Source: Aphelidium insulamus (taxonomy: Eukaryota; Aphelidiomycota; Aphelidea; Aphelidiaceae). Taken from it: a DNA stretch of 64,000 nt. Positions 34,100-46,976 of this stretch are shown piece after piece. Numbering within the stretch: position 1 is the stretch's first letter; each line of letters starts with the position of its first letter. Both the position numbers and the translations under genes were made by a program. The notes under the pieces were generated by a model. The model saw only the letters and a program-made list of their open reading frames with translations, was not told where the DNA came from and made no database searches. The stretch is from positions 551,102-615,101 of the forward strand of contig JAZDSV010000003.1 of NCBI GenBank assembly GCA_036784855.1. The letters run 5' to 3'.

Positions 34100-34200
34100 G
34101 CGTGACTGTCCTTGCTGGGGTTTCAGTTCCTGGGATTGCAGTACTGGGATTGATTCCCTGGGATAACAGTACTGGGCATTGTTTTCCTGGGGATCGCGTC
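34100..34200. repeat. Three imperfect 28-29 bp repeats between peroxiredoxin and HYDIN
   Basis: The pattern CCTGGGAT...CAGTACTGGG occurs from about 34132 and again at 34158, with a third degenerate copy near 34187. It lies in the 220-bp divergent promoter region between the two start codons. Confidence 0.5.
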
Positions 34201-34275
34201 TGCAGTGTTTGTCCAGTCAACACTCACTCACACATCCGCAAAGCCACAGTTCGCTCTAGCAGGCTTGCACCAGCG

Positions 34276-37200
34276 ATGATACATGCACCTGCAACTCCAG
34301 CGACTGGAAACAGTATGCCGCTGAAGCAGTCCCCCGCGGCCCTAATCATTGACCTGGTTGACGGGGACGACCGGCGGAATCGCGAGAGCCTGGTCGACCC
34401 TGACCAGCCACTGTTCCAAGCCGAGCCGAGCCTGATTGCCTTTGACTCGTTTGAGCCGCACCTTGTCTACGAGATGATTGTCCGTTTCCGTAACATGGAC
34501 AAGGTGAGTGCCTGTGAGTAGTAGCTGTGAATTGTGAGCTACACCGTGCACAGTTCCCGCGGCGACTTCGAGTCGAGCGCTTAAATGACCCATACTTTAG
34601 CGTGCGCGGTTGGAAGAACCCGCTGCTAATGGCGGACAAGATTGCACCAGGGATGGATGCGCTGTTTGTGGTGCAGTTTTGTCCGCGAGACACCACCGAC
34701 TATCACGCCGAGTTGGTGTGCGTAACGGAGCGCGAACATTTCACCGTGCCCATTGTTGGGCGTGGTGCGCGCCGTATGTTCACTGGTAGTATGGTGACAT
34801 ATCGACATCTTACACAGCCATCCGTAGCCATATTGGATCTGCCGGAAGATCTTGATTTCGGTACATGTGCAGTTGCCGTGAGCACCAACAAGACACTGCT
34901 GGTGCGCAACTGGGGATGCCAGGAGGCCGTGTTCAACGCCAAAGTGGCGCCACCCTTTCAAGTCAGCCCACATGCCGGATTCATTGCGCCCGGTGACCAC
35001 ATGCAAGTTACGATCTCTTTTAATCCCGCGGTACGTGTCGTGTTTATAACATTTGTCAAATATTCGCATTGACGATTACATTGTGTTGTGCAGACATGCG
35101 GAAAGCATAGTGCCACTGCCAGAGTGCGAATTAATCACGCGCAAGATGCCGTGATACAGTTGAGTGGTCGTGCCAAAGATGCCGATATTAGACTGGAGAG
35201 GGACTGGTTGGCCGCTCCAGACACCTACATATCGCTAGTGTCTGCCGTTCGTGGCAGGCTGATCAACAACAGTGGAGTCAAGGCGCCCTTCACGTGGGAA
35301 GTCGTGCCCGCCGAAGGTTACTCCAAGGTATCACGAGTCGGATCTTGCAACTGCGACACTCACTGCGTGCACGACACATAGGTGGACACAATCAAGGCTG
35401 CAGACTCGAGCACGCAAGGCGGGTATGGTGCATTCACCGTCCTGTCAGCTGGTGGCATTCTGTGGCCGCACTCCAACACCGAATTTTGTGTGCTGTTTCG
35501 CCCTACGGTGGTTGGACGCCACGTTGCCCAAATTCGTTGTTGTATTGCTGGCCGTGAACATCCCCTCAAGCTCACAGTTGAGGTGTGTACATATGCGATT
35601 AAAGCATAACTGTGTTCAAACAAGCTGTTAGGGAAATGCCGCTGGACCCAAAGTGCGGTTCTCGTACGACGTGCTGGACATGAAAAAGGTTTTCATTAAT
35701 GCACAGCAGCATGCAGATGTACGCGGTCTATTGATATATCTTTTTTTTCTCAAATCACAGATTATAATTGAAAATCGCGGCGGGATTGAGGCCAAGTACA
35801 ATTTGATCCCGCTAAACACGCGGTTCGGCCCGAAATTCCAGTTCAGTCCGGCATCAGGTGTCCTTGACGTAGATCAACAGCAGAAAATTGCCATTAGCTT
35901 CAAGTCGGACATGCTAGGCTCTTTTGCTGAGGATGTCTTGTGGGAGATTGAGGTACACAGTGGTGAGATGATAGATTTGAAGCACAATGACACTCACATG
36001 TCACAGGGAGCGCCAGAGCCGGCAGTGTTTTCGGTTCGCGGCAGCGTGGTTGGACCGACATATACTCTCAGCGATCCCAACATTGATCTGGGTCGAATGC
36101 CGTACGGATTCGACACAGAGCGCACGGTGACTCTGACAAATACGTCGGTAATCGATATGCACTACGCGTTGAGTGTGCACCATAGCGCAGACAACACTGC
36201 GAACTTGCCCCGAATTGAAATCTCGCCCAGTCAAGGAGTTTTATCTCCCAAGCAGTCGGCGCAAGTTTGCTTGTTGGTGCACCCCGAACAGGCACGCAAC
36301 ATTGATGCCACTGTGGTGATGGACATATCCGGCGCTCAGACCAATTTGCCGCTGATCCATCTGCGTGGACAGACCGTTGTGGCCGCAGTATGACGCACTG
36401 TGTATGTGCATATACACAGCGAATGTTAACATCTAGATTCGTACCACCACACCGTCGCTTGTGTATGGAAACTGCTTCTTGGGCTACGAGTACAGCCGCG
36501 ATATTGTATTGGTCAATGACACTGACATGCCTTCTCGATTCGTGGTGGCGGAACAGGACGCGACATCGCGAGACTGCTTCAAATATGCTGCGGTCCCTCC
36601 TGAGGGCGTGCTGCCTCCGCACTCGTCCACCACTGTGGCCGTGACTGCTTCGGCCACACGTCTCGGTCCCATTAGCTGTGCTATCCGAGTACTTACGGCG
36701 GGTAGTCCGGTTCAAGATTCGCCACTGGTTCATGTCACCGCCACTGGATGCCATCCGCAGATCGCCGTGTCCGTCAACCAGCTAGACTGGGGCCGTGTGG
36801 CGGTGTTGAGACGCCACTCCCAGGTGCTGACTCTCACGAACCAGTCGGCGGTGCCGGCCACATTTCATTGCGCTCTGGACAGTGCCGGTGACAGCCCTGC
36901 TACCGTGTTCTCGGTGGAGCCTGCGCGCGGCAACTTGGAACCGAACGGAAAGACAGACGTGCGCATTATGGCCTGGCTCGATGACACGTACTTGTTCTCG
37001 GGCACGCTGCGAGTGTTGACGGCCGACAGCAGCGGATCAGGAACCACTGCCACTGAAGTCAAAACCGCCGAGATCAAGCTGTTGGCGCGCGGTGTTGGCA
37101 GCACGCTGCAGACTGACCGCGATGTGCGCCAAATCCAATTCGGCACCGTGTTCACGGGGCAGCCGTGCCAGACGCAGTTCACTATGACCAACCGTGGCCG

Positions 37201-40200
37201 TCGCACGCAGCACATTGTGTGGAACAGCGGTGATACGGCAGGCAATACTTCCTCGGCGGTAAACAGTGGCGGCGTTGGGCATTGTCGTCACGATGATGGT
37301 CATCGGCACACCCCGGCGCCAGCTGAGGCTGAAAAGCAACTGGTTGCCACAGTGTCACAGCCATCGGCCAGGATATTCGAGCTGACTCCTGCCAGGGCGA
37401 CAATCAAGAGCGGCGCCTCCCTGACAGTCACGGTGCGCGGTATCTGCCATGGGCCGACAACTGTTCGGGAGCGCCTTGTCTGCTATGCGCACCATGATGG
37501 CAATCCTTCGCGCAAGGCCGCACTCTCCCTGTGTGCATCGGCGACCTACGTGGAGCAGTGTCTGGTGTTCAGTCCTGCCAAGCTGGTGATGAGCGCGGTG
37601 TCACGCGCAGATGCAGCAGCCACGCCCGTCATGGAGCGCGAACTGGGCATCACCAACCCGACAAAACTTGGCATTGAATTCAGTATGCGGTGTGGACCCG
37701 GCTGCTCGGTAGTGCTTCCACAAGCAGACCCGGAATTTGTGTCGGTTGGTCCTGGGGACACTGCACGCCTACTTGTGCGCTACAACTCTGTCGAGCCGAG
37801 TAACAAGCAGTCACGGCGTGAGCGTTCTCAGCTCACGATCGTGTACCGCAATGTCGGCGGCGAGCGCTCAGAAAATGCCACCGAACAAGTGGACACTGTA
37901 CCTGTGCTGGCGCAGCTTACGTTCCCGAACCTGCAGCTCAGCACTGACAATTTGCAGTTTGGCGAGTGTGCCATCCTCACTGATCACTCACTGGCACTGG
38001 CGCTGCGCAACCCTGCCCCGGAAGACTCGGAGCCGGTGGCGTACACTTGGTACTTTATGCCGCCGGCTAAATCAGCGGCTAAACTTGCGGCTAAACCTGA
38101 ACAGCAACAACATCAACTGTTTGACATATTTCCTAATCGGGGTGTTGTACGCGGCGGCGGCACTGTCGACACTCGCGTACTGTTTGCCGCATTGCGCGCG
38201 GGGGCTCATGAAATGACCGCGGTGTGCGTGGTGGATGGCGGTCCGCGGTACACTGTTCGCCTGAATGCCAGTGTGGGCGCCGAGCAGTTTCAGTGCACAC
38301 CACAGAGCGGCCGTTTGGATTTCGGGACACTTTGGTTTGACGCGGTGGCCGAACAGCGGTTCACGATTGCCAACACGGGCGCGGTGCCGCTGCCGTACAC
38401 GGTAGTTGTGCCAGCACGTGAAAGACATTTACTGCGGCACCTATGCGTGTATCCCGCCCGCGGCACAGTTCCTCGGGGTGAATCTGTTCAACTGCGCGTG
38501 TTATTTTGCGTTGCTGGCGACAGCGAGATTAGTGGCCAATTTTTCATCCGCATCGGCACGGAGAGTACAACTGAAGTGTCTGTATGCGGTCGGGGTGTTG
38601 TGGATGCAGTCACGTTGCAGCCAGACGCCGATTCATCCATTGAGTTGTCATCGTTTGTTCATGATGACATGGAAGTTACCACCACTGATCTGAAAAAGTC
38701 TGCACGGCGCCTGGCTCTCGAGGAGGCGGCCCGAACTCTGTTGTACAGCGGCCACAGCCACGGCAACGCTGCGCCGCTGTCTGCAGAGCAGCGAGAGGAC
38801 AAACTGAAGCGCGACCAAGAGGCAGAAATTGCAGCGAGACGACACCGCGCCATTCTGGCCGCGCTAGACAACAGCAAATACACCTCGGCCAAGGTGTGCG
38901 GCAACTCGGAATTGCTTCACTCTGCTCCGACCAGTGCGCACAAGCTACCACAAGCGGCGGCGGGCAAACTCTCTGGCCGATTGCGCGACTCGTCAACCAT
39001 GCGATACACGATGGGGTTTGGAGATTTGGTTGCCAGTCATGCGGCGACAAAGGTGTTGCGACTGCGCACAGCGCCATCCCCGCTTGTCTCAGCAACGGCC
39101 TCTGATACCTGCACTCTCAGTGCCACAGTGCTGGTTGGTCAGGCGGCGCAAAAGTACGCTCTTGACGTGTGCCGAGTGAGCGTGGAACCCGTTGAAATAA
39201 CAGCAACATCTTTGGAGAAAGAGTGGCGGGTGGCGGTTACTCTGTGCTCCGCCACTGTCGGTCCTCTGGCGATTCCCGTGCGTATCAGTACCACGGGTGG
39301 TGGTGCAGATATAGTGGTGACGGTGTGCGCCGATGTCAAGCCCCCGGCGCTCGTGATGCGGCCGCTAGACTGTCTGGACTTTGGTCCGGTGCACTGCGGT
39401 CAACGACGTACCGCGCTCATAACCGTATCGAACCCGACGACGGTGTCATTGGAGTGGCGCGCCGCGATCAAATCGGCCACACCTGCCAGCCGTCTGTTTG
39501 CAGTGCAGCCAGACACTGGCGTCCTGCAGCCGCAACAAAACATTACTCTGCATGCCCATTTCACTCCGCGTACACCCGCAACTGCTACAAAGAGCGCCCA
39601 GTTGCAGCTCTGTGTACTGTGTGGATCCGGCGACAATGACCAGCCGCAAGAGCAAGTAGTTGTGGTGGCGGCGGAGAAGGAACTGCGTGGCCGGTGCCTC
39701 GCTATGCCGGTCCAATGTGAACCCAAAGCAATTGATCTTGGGCAGACCATTCCGTACGGCGACTCGGTGGAGGCACGCTTCAGTCTGCTGAATACTGGCG
39801 ACGCCGCGCTGGAAGTGCAGTTTGCCGATCTGCAGCCTCCCGAGGACACGGCGAGGCATGCTGCGATGCAACCGGCAGCAGGTGTGCCAGCCTTGATGGC
39901 TCCGCCGCAGCAGCAGCCACAGCCAAAGCCTACTCGCTTGATAGTCGTTGTTTACGGCACCAAGTTTGCGGGAAAGTCAACGCAATGTGCGCTGCTGGCC
40001 GCCGAATTCCGGATGCCGGTAGTCACGTGCGCGCAGCTGTGGACAGCACGCCGACCACGGCATGCCGAGACGCAAGAAGCGTTGTCAGAGTATGTGGAGA
40101 CGGCCGTGCAACAATGTGCCGCCGCCCTCGCCACGCCAGCATACTCCCGCGGTGTCATCATTGATGGTTTGGCAGTGCCGGTGGCTGCTGCGGCAAACAG

Positions 40201-43200
40201 CGGCGACGAAACCATCGGTGACGAGGACCCGGTGTCAGAGTCGGTGCTCGCAGACAAACCAGCGGAATCTGCCGACATCATTGCCCGCGCCATTGGCAAC
40301 GGTGCGGCAAGTGCACACATGGTCCTGTTGCCGGTGGATGTGGCCACGACGATGGAGCGAGATGCGGCGGAGCAGCGCCGCCACGCACTGCTTGTATCAG
40401 CTGCCGAGAAGACTCTGTCGCGGTTAATCACTGACGACAGCGACGAGGCTGAGGACGGCGGGCAGCCCAGAAATACCGGAAACCATGCCCTTATTGACGG
40501 CGCCTTGGCGGTAATGAAACGTAAAGCATTGCGGCGTAACGCCCAGCGCCGCTACAATCGCCGGCTGGCAGCCATGATTGCCGCGGAGCAAGCCACGCAG
40601 CAGCAACAGCCCGCAACCGAATCCAAGTCATCTCGTAAGCGGGGCGGCACGCAGTCTGCGGCTGCATCTGGATCTCTAGCGCAGACTACGGCTGGAGGCG
40701 GCAGGCGTGCACGGAGCCTACAAACACCCACGCCGGCAAGCGGGAACAAGGCACCACAGTTGCGCACGAATTCCGGTGGCGGTCACGGCCGCGGACAACA
40801 GCAACAGCTGCATCTCGGCCGTGTAGATGAAATGCTTCTGTTGTCTTCCTCGATGGCATCGTCATCCGTGTCGCCGAGCCGTGCCGATCTAATGTCGACG
40901 GGCAGCCAGTCCTTCTTTGGTGCGGTGCCAGATGCCTCATCATCGATGGCCATATATACCGGGGCGGCCGCAGGTAACAGTACAGTAGGTAATGCTGGCG
41001 GTAGTGGTAATCGATTATCGGCCGCGGTGGAGCGTGCCGCCGCGCTCATTGACAGTTGGACGGCGATCCAGCGCGAGGCCGATAAGCATCAGTCGGCGAT
41101 GGCGGCCGCTTCTTCCATCTCATCGGTGGCATCGACGTCTGGCGGTCCCGGCAAACCGAATGCGCTGCCATCGGCCGCATCAGTTGCCGCAGCTGCCATG
41201 GCCGGAGGTGCGCGCGGAATGGTGCGGCTCAAGACGGTTGTCCTGTCCGATATTGTGCCGCAGACCGTGGCGTCCATTGCTCTGGCGGCTTCGGCCTCAC
41301 TGGCACTGGTACGCGACAGTGAACCGGTATCTCTCGGTGAACGCGCTGCCAATTTTGTCGGCGCCAAATTTCACGTCCACCGCGCCGAAGACAGCAGTGC
41401 TGCGTCACCCGACTCGATTGCCAAAACGCTGGCGGATCATGTCAGAGTGCAATGGCGGCATCGCGGAGGTCCAGCCACGGACACAGCAGAAGATGTGCCC
41501 GCCGTCGATCCTGGTGCCGCGGACCATGAGCTGCAGATGGTTACGGAGCAATATGGGCAGCCTGAGCGCATTTTTGACGCCCAGCTTGCACGCATGGTGT
41601 CGATTCTGGCTGCGGTGGTGACGGGTGACGGATCCTCCGTGGCCACGAGTGTTGCCTCGCTGACTGCCGATTTGTCTGCTGCAGGTACCACGGCACCGCC
41701 AGCCGTCGCAAGTTCTACACAAGCATCTCCTACGCCGAGTGTTCCGCGTGGTAATGTTGGAACTGCGGGTGGACGCGGTGGTCCCGCGAATAGTCACGCG
41801 CATTCCACTTCACGAAGTAATTTGCGCACATCGACAGTGGCCGCCGATGCCATGGCCGTGGAAGATGCAACGCAGCCGAACGCGCACTCGCATCAACTGC
41901 AGCCAGTAATGGCACCGGTGCAAAGGGTTTCATTGCGTGCCGGAGAACGCAAGGACCTACTACTGCGGTTTAATGGCGGTGTTGTCGGGTCCCCGCTGAC
42001 ATTGGACCGCGCGTTCACTTTCACGGCGGCCGGTTTTGGCCAGCCAGTGACTCTGCAGTGCCGCGCAGTCTGTGACTATCCGCGGGTGGTTGCCACGATT
42101 GCTTCGGCATCTCCAGTGCTGGCAAAGTCGTTTGACAAGAAGGTGACTGCTGCGCCACTGCCTGCAGCATCCTCAAAGTCATTGTCTCTACAACGTCGCC
42201 GTCGCCAACAGCAACATGGAAAGGACAAGATTGTCCCTGCTGATGTTCAGCAGCCTGCCGCGGAACAAGTGGCAACTTGCCTGCATTTTGGAGCGCTATT
42301 TGTCGGCAGAGCTCGCGGATCTACAGCAAGCAATCGACACCGGTTCCAGGTGACACTGAGCAATCAGGCGGCCATCAGCGCTCGAGTTGCGGTACACTTT
42401 CGATCCGATGCTCGCGGCGAGTGTTTCGAGTGTGATCCGCCGGTGGCAGAGATCCCGCCGCAGACGCACCGCAACGTCGAAGTGTGGGCCACGCCGAAAG
42501 TAGCCGCGTCCACCACGGACACTGTGGTTCTGTGTGTGCGCGACAATCCGCAGCCGCTCATACTGCCCATCTCGTGCGTGGGCGTGGTGCCGTCGCTGCA
42601 ACTCTCGTCCACCAACGTGGACATTGAGAGGATCCTTGTGGGCAAATGTGTGCACCGCACGGTCACGCTGCGAAACCCTCTCCCGCTGACCATTTGGTGG
42701 CGACTGGTTGTCATTGGAGGTGAGTACCCCTTCTGTGTTGTGAACCACACCTAACCACGTGCACACAGATCAGCAAGGCGGCGCACAAAGCGCGGAGGAA
42801 GAATACTTTGAACTGTCTGCGTTGGCGGGTAAACTGCGCCGCGACCAGGAGACGACAATTGCAGTGTCATTTGGACAGCTTGACGGCGCACCCAGTCGCA
42901 GGCCAGCTGCAGTGTGTCGCAAAGCGTTCCGCCTGGAATTGTGCGATAACAGCGGCAGCAACAATTACCTGCCGGTTGTGGCCGAGGCACAGCAATCTCC
43001 TCTCACACTGTCTCTGAGCGGTGAAGTGTACGATGTGGCGGTCGATGTGCACTGCCCACAGGCGTCCAACACCGCGGCCCAATCGCCGCAGCACTCTAGA
43101 GCAGTGGATGATGCGTCAGTTGCACCTACCACGTCAGTCCCGATAGGTGGCGCGTGTTCCCTGGACTTTGGGTGCACAAGGCCAGGCGAGGAGGTTCGAC

Positions 43201-44872
43201 TTGCTTTGTCACTGCGGAATCGCGGCAAGTACGAGGCGGCATACCAGATTGTAACCGCTGGAGATCCCACTATTGCTGCGCTGTGGGCCGAGCATATTTC
43301 CATCACTCCGCAGACAGGAACGCTTCACCCCGCGTCCTCCAGCAGCAGCGACAAGTCTCTCGGTGCCAACACTCTGTTGTGCTACATCACATATCGATCT
43401 GATGCGGAATTTACAACGGTCTCCCCGCAGCCGGTGTTGAAGGTGTGTGACATGTTCTACTTGCGGCTTGTCACTCTGTGCTGACATTGACTTGCACAGT
43501 GCGTCATAACAGACCCGCTGAGTGGCGACACTGTCTGCACGGTGCCCATACGTCTGAGCGCTCGCACGGTGTGCAGTAAATATCTTGTTGCGCCCGCCAC
43601 CGACTCTATTGACTTTGACGTGGTGGCTGTGGGCGGCAAGCAGCAGCGCACGCTAACGGTGGAGAATACCGGAGATATTGACTTTCACTGTGTGCTGAGT
43701 CGCTATGATGAAAATGCCTCGGTGGCAGCTGGTGCGCACACTGGTGGTGTGTCTGGAGGAGTGTCTGGGGCTGGTAGTGGTGGCAAGGGTGTACAAGCGT
43801 CTCCCGCGCGCAATGCTCTGCGCCGCTCAGTTTCCCGGGGTCGGCTCGGAGGCGGTGGAATTGGCAGTGATGTCGGTAGCGGTTTCACTCTCACTTCGAT
43901 GGTACCCGGTGTTGCTGGCGGTGCCGGTGGCGGCATTACAAAACCTGGCGGCAAGAACGCACAGCAGCAGCACTCGCATCTGCAGCAGCAACAACAACAG
44001 CAAATGCAGCACACTCTGACAATAGGACCATTCACAATAGTTCCCGGAGCGGCCAAGATTTCCCCCGGCGGCAAGCAAGTGTTTACCGTGGAATTCAATG
44101 CGGGCGCTGTGGCGGGCAGCTTTGCCGAGACGCTAGAAATCGATGTATCGGACCGCGCGGTGAGTGGCGAGGCGTCCAGTCGATCGTTGGCGCGACATCT
44201 GCACGCCGAGAGTCTGCAGCCGGCTCTGGTCAACAACAACGGCGCCGATAGCTTGTTTGACCCGCCTGTGCCACATGTGCGCTCATTGAAGGCCACCGAC
44301 GCTATCGCCGCACTCGGACCTGGCACGGCATACTTTTGCGACGATGACAACTGTCTGGTGCTTAAGCGGTCAACAAGTGTCGGCGAACGTGTGGAGCACC
44401 GCGTACGTCTCACCAATGCAACGCGGCTGCCGTGCGACGTGGTTGTCACGATTAAGCCACGCAAGGGCGCCGCTGGCTCCAATAGTGGATCGTCGGCATT
44501 GTCCGCGGGGCCCAAGAACGACAACGGGAATCTCGCGGCATCGAGTACTACATCGGCCACAGACTCGCCGTTCACTGTCGACACGCACAAGGTGCGGTTG
44601 GATGCGATGGGAAGCGCCGTGGTTACCGTGGCATTTCAGCTGCCTGCCACGAACACCGGGCACCAGTCGCCAGTTGTGTGGGCGATGTTTGAAGCCGCAG
44701 TCGACAGTCCGGTTGCTGATCCAAAGCATCGAGCAGTGACGTTCGACATGTGCGGTGAAGGCGTGTTGCCGTTGGGGTCCTCTGCGTCAGGCACTGGCAT
44801 CATGTCTGCGGTGCCAGTCAGTCCTAGCGGTGCTGATTTAGCTGGCGCTGCAAAGAGCAAGAAGAAGCGTTA
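34276..44872 (+). CDS. HYDIN: HYDIN, central-pair apparatus giant ASH/MSP-domain protein
   Basis: About 3,350-3,400 aa in roughly nine exons, one of 6.3 kb. Exon 1 starts at MIHAPATPATGNS (34276) and runs into YEMIVRFRNMDKFPRRLRVE. Many ASH/MSP-like beta-sandwich repeats follow, each with an (I/L)xFG or LDFG start and VTLTN-type strand (MRFSYDVLDMKKVFIN; FGPKFQFSPASGVLDVDQQQ; TYTLSDPNIDLGRMPYGFDT; RHSQVLTLTNQSAVPATFHC; LDCLDFGPVHCGQRRTALIT). The adenylate-kinase-like P-loop insert unique to HYDIN is at ~39.94 kb (LIVVVYGTKFAGKSTQCALL). Low-complexity Gln/Ser/Gly tracts occur at 40.6-41.9 and 43.7-44.0 kb. HYDIN sits on the C2b projection of the axonemal central pair and is needed for ciliary motility, so a motile 9+2 flagellum is implied. 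It is shorter than vertebrate or algal HYDIN (>4,500 aa). The end, AAKSKKKR, is copied at 60.67 kb. Confidence 0.9.
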
Positions 44873-46360
44873 ATTGATGTGATGGTCTGCGAAGAATAAC
44901 GGTAATGAATCAATAGATGCGTTGTGTTAAAAGGCAAGAACGCAGTGCCGGTGGCATAGTTGTTTAAACGATGGATCTTCAACTTAGCATCAAGGCCATG
45001 TTTGCAGTTCACGCTTTGCTTCCATGGGCAAACTTGGTTTTGACGATAATGTCTTGGCGCCATGTCGCGCAACTCAGCGTATTCGTACGGGGGACGTTGA
45101 AGTGCATTATAGAGTGGTGTCTTCCATCAGCGCCGAATCGAGAAAACACAATCTTGAAAATGTCGCATGAAAGTAGACGCGAAGCAAGCTGTAATGGAGC
45201 ATCATCAGCATTGTCATTGGCATGCACTTTGGCACCTTGTCAAAGCGTTGCCTTCACGTTTTCCAGTTTTGAAACCGAACTCGCGTTTCCAGATCGAGCA
45301 CAAAGCACGAAATCGAGCACGGATTTGTCAGCATTGTCAGCTGCGTTCACATCTGCGCCTTCAGCAATGATTAACTGCATGACTTCTGGTGTCCCATGCG
45401 TAGAGGCGTAGAAAAGGGGCGTCCGTCCGTTCTGATTTCGTAAGTAAGTTGAATGAAACAAGAGCTACGCAAGTACCAGCTACTCCGACAGAGTGCCAAC
45501 AGTCACCAAACCGCCAGTTTTAAGCGGTTTTGTTACGGTAAAGTCGCCCCAAGTGACACAAAGTGCTATGGTGTTTATGCAAGAGACAATTAAAGACAAC
45601 TGGCATGCTTGTCCGCCATTGTCTCGCTTCCATTCTTCAAAGTGCGAAAAATGAGCAAAATCGCCATTCACTTCTACGACACTGTCGAGTGCACCGGGGA
45701 CCCGAAAATTGTCAACACGAAACTGACGCTTGATGGGAAACTGCCTGTCGGTTTCTTGAAGGACAAATTCGAGGTAAAGACGGTTGAGGAGATCGAGGAC
45801 GGAGTGGCGTATGGGATTGGTGCTGACGAGCACGGCTTTTCTGCCAATTCTTTCGCCGGAAAGACGATGATCAAGGTGACCGGAGTGCCCAAAGGTAAGC
45901 AGCTGCGCTTGTGACCTGTTGGTGTAATTTTGCTTGCTTACTCATATAGCGGCTGTCAACGCGGTGACTCAAAATGTTAGTTTGCTCTACTACCCTGTCG
46001 CCAATGACAAGACGATTAAAAAGAGAGTTCATGTTACTACCTTTCCTGGGAACAAGTTGCCGAAGTCCTTTTTTAAAGATGCATTCGGCCTCGGATTTGT
46101 GGAAAGCATTATCGACGATGCAGGCGAAACAAGTGCAATCTTTTTTGACGATAAAGGCTGGTCGGTACCGCTGCATCCGGTCATTTTGGTAGGCGAGGAT
46201 CGCCCTGTTATCAAGGTTACGGGTGAACTGAAAGGATCGCGTAATATATTTTCTTGCGAAGTGTTAACTCGAGAAGCCCCCGACGGTTTGTCACATGTGC
46301 TTCCTGCAAATTTGCAGAAGGATCTTAAACACGCTCTGTCCTCTTTTAACTCGTCCAAGT
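44797..46360. repeat. Segmental duplication, copy A
   Basis: Runs from inside the last HYDIN codons (CATCATGTCTGCGGTGCC) to a point inside the downstream tandem-domain gene (ending CTTTTAACTCGTCCAAG). The same order occurs at 60602-62953. Differences are substitutions, small indels and the 735-bp insertion in copy B. The shared intron before CGGCTGTCAACGCG shows that the copying was at DNA level. Confidence 0.9.
44969..45461 (-). pseudogene. Ankyrin gene fragment (internal/C-terminal part), copy A
   Basis: Reading leftward from 45461: NQNGRTPLFYASTHGTPEVM, then IIAEGADVNAADNADKSVLD, then after a frame break HANDNADDAPLQLASRLLSC and DIFKIVF. These are ankyrin repeats matching the locus at 55-57 kb. 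The frame is broken near 45,240 and the fragment stops without the downstream repeats of that locus. Its N-terminal part is probably the separate piece at 46,380-46,735. Same-order homologue at 61,583-61,991. Confidence 0.75.
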
Positions 46361-46374
46361 CAGCGGCAATATAA
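45490..46374 (+). pseudogene. Tandem ~80-residue domain gene, copy A (truncated)
   Basis: From the Met near 45651 the frame encodes KIAIHFYDTVECTGDPKI through DGKLPVGFLKDKFEVKTVEE to MIKVTGVPK. A ~60-bp intron ends at ~45,951, and a second domain follows: VSLLYYPVANDKTIKKRVHV, GNKLPKSFFKDAFGLGFVES, DRPVIKVTGELK. The two domains align with each other (GKLPxxFxKDxF, VExIxD, IKVTGxxK). Upstream, a cystatin-like strand (TKPPVLSGFVTVKSPQVTQS) has lost ~80 bp relative to copy B and is out of frame by one base. The gene is cut at SSFNSSK, where copy B continues for ~120 more residues. No signal peptide is found. The domain is not recognised. Confidence 0.6.
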
Positions 46375-46379
46375 AGTGT

Positions 46380-46735
46380 AATGATGTTTGGTTTGGAGAG
46401 TCCAGCACGGCGATCATGGGGTCCACATTATCTGTCAGTATACTGTGCGCTTTATCTCGACCAAGAAGCATCAAGGTCTTTTCATGCAGTTCTTTACCAG
46501 TGTGTAGGATTTTTATGGTCAGCGAGAAATTCAACTCCCGACTGCACGCGAAACGCCACTGACCGCACGGCCAATGTTTTTTCGAGTAAATCTGGACATG
46601 GGGCCAACACGGCGGCTTGGAATACAGAGGTAGCGATGATGAAGATGGCGGCCGACCAGATTTTGAATTTGAGCTGCATTGCTGAGTTTGCTGCGAAAAC
46701 GGCGGCTGGAAGGGGCTGTCTGCTGAGCGCTTGAT
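46380..46735 (-). pseudogene. Ankyrin gene N-terminal exon fragment
   Basis: On the minus strand, MQLKFKIWSAAIFIIATSVF followed by QAAVLAPCPDLLEKTLAVRS is a good signal peptide plus the start of the ankyrin family seen at 57.0 kb (same residues there after a 2-bp frame change). A frame break occurs near 46,535, after which KELHEKTLMLLGRDKAHSIL continues in another frame. The piece ends at ~46,380 against copy A of the tandem-domain gene, so the ankyrin gene appears split by that insertion. Confidence 0.7.
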
Positions 46736-46976
46736 TGGCCGAATCGGTGGTCTCTCATTCTGGTTATAGCTGACGCTGAAAGGGCAAATGAATTCTTAAA
46801 CCCCCCCGGTGACGCGCCCCTACGCCCATTAAAGCTGTTTTATGGTCTCATTTTGTGTATATTCTCTCTTGATATTCTCTTATAGTGGCGGCATTCAGGC
46901 GGGTATCACATCTGACATTGAATTTTCATTTATGGTGAATTTATTTTCTTGTCGTACAGTATAACCACTATCGCCT

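Noticed and set aside
43703-44590. A 295-codon minus-strand frame inside HYDIN
   Set aside because: Low complexity on the antisense of a Gly/Ser/Gln-rich HYDIN segment; no start context or domain.
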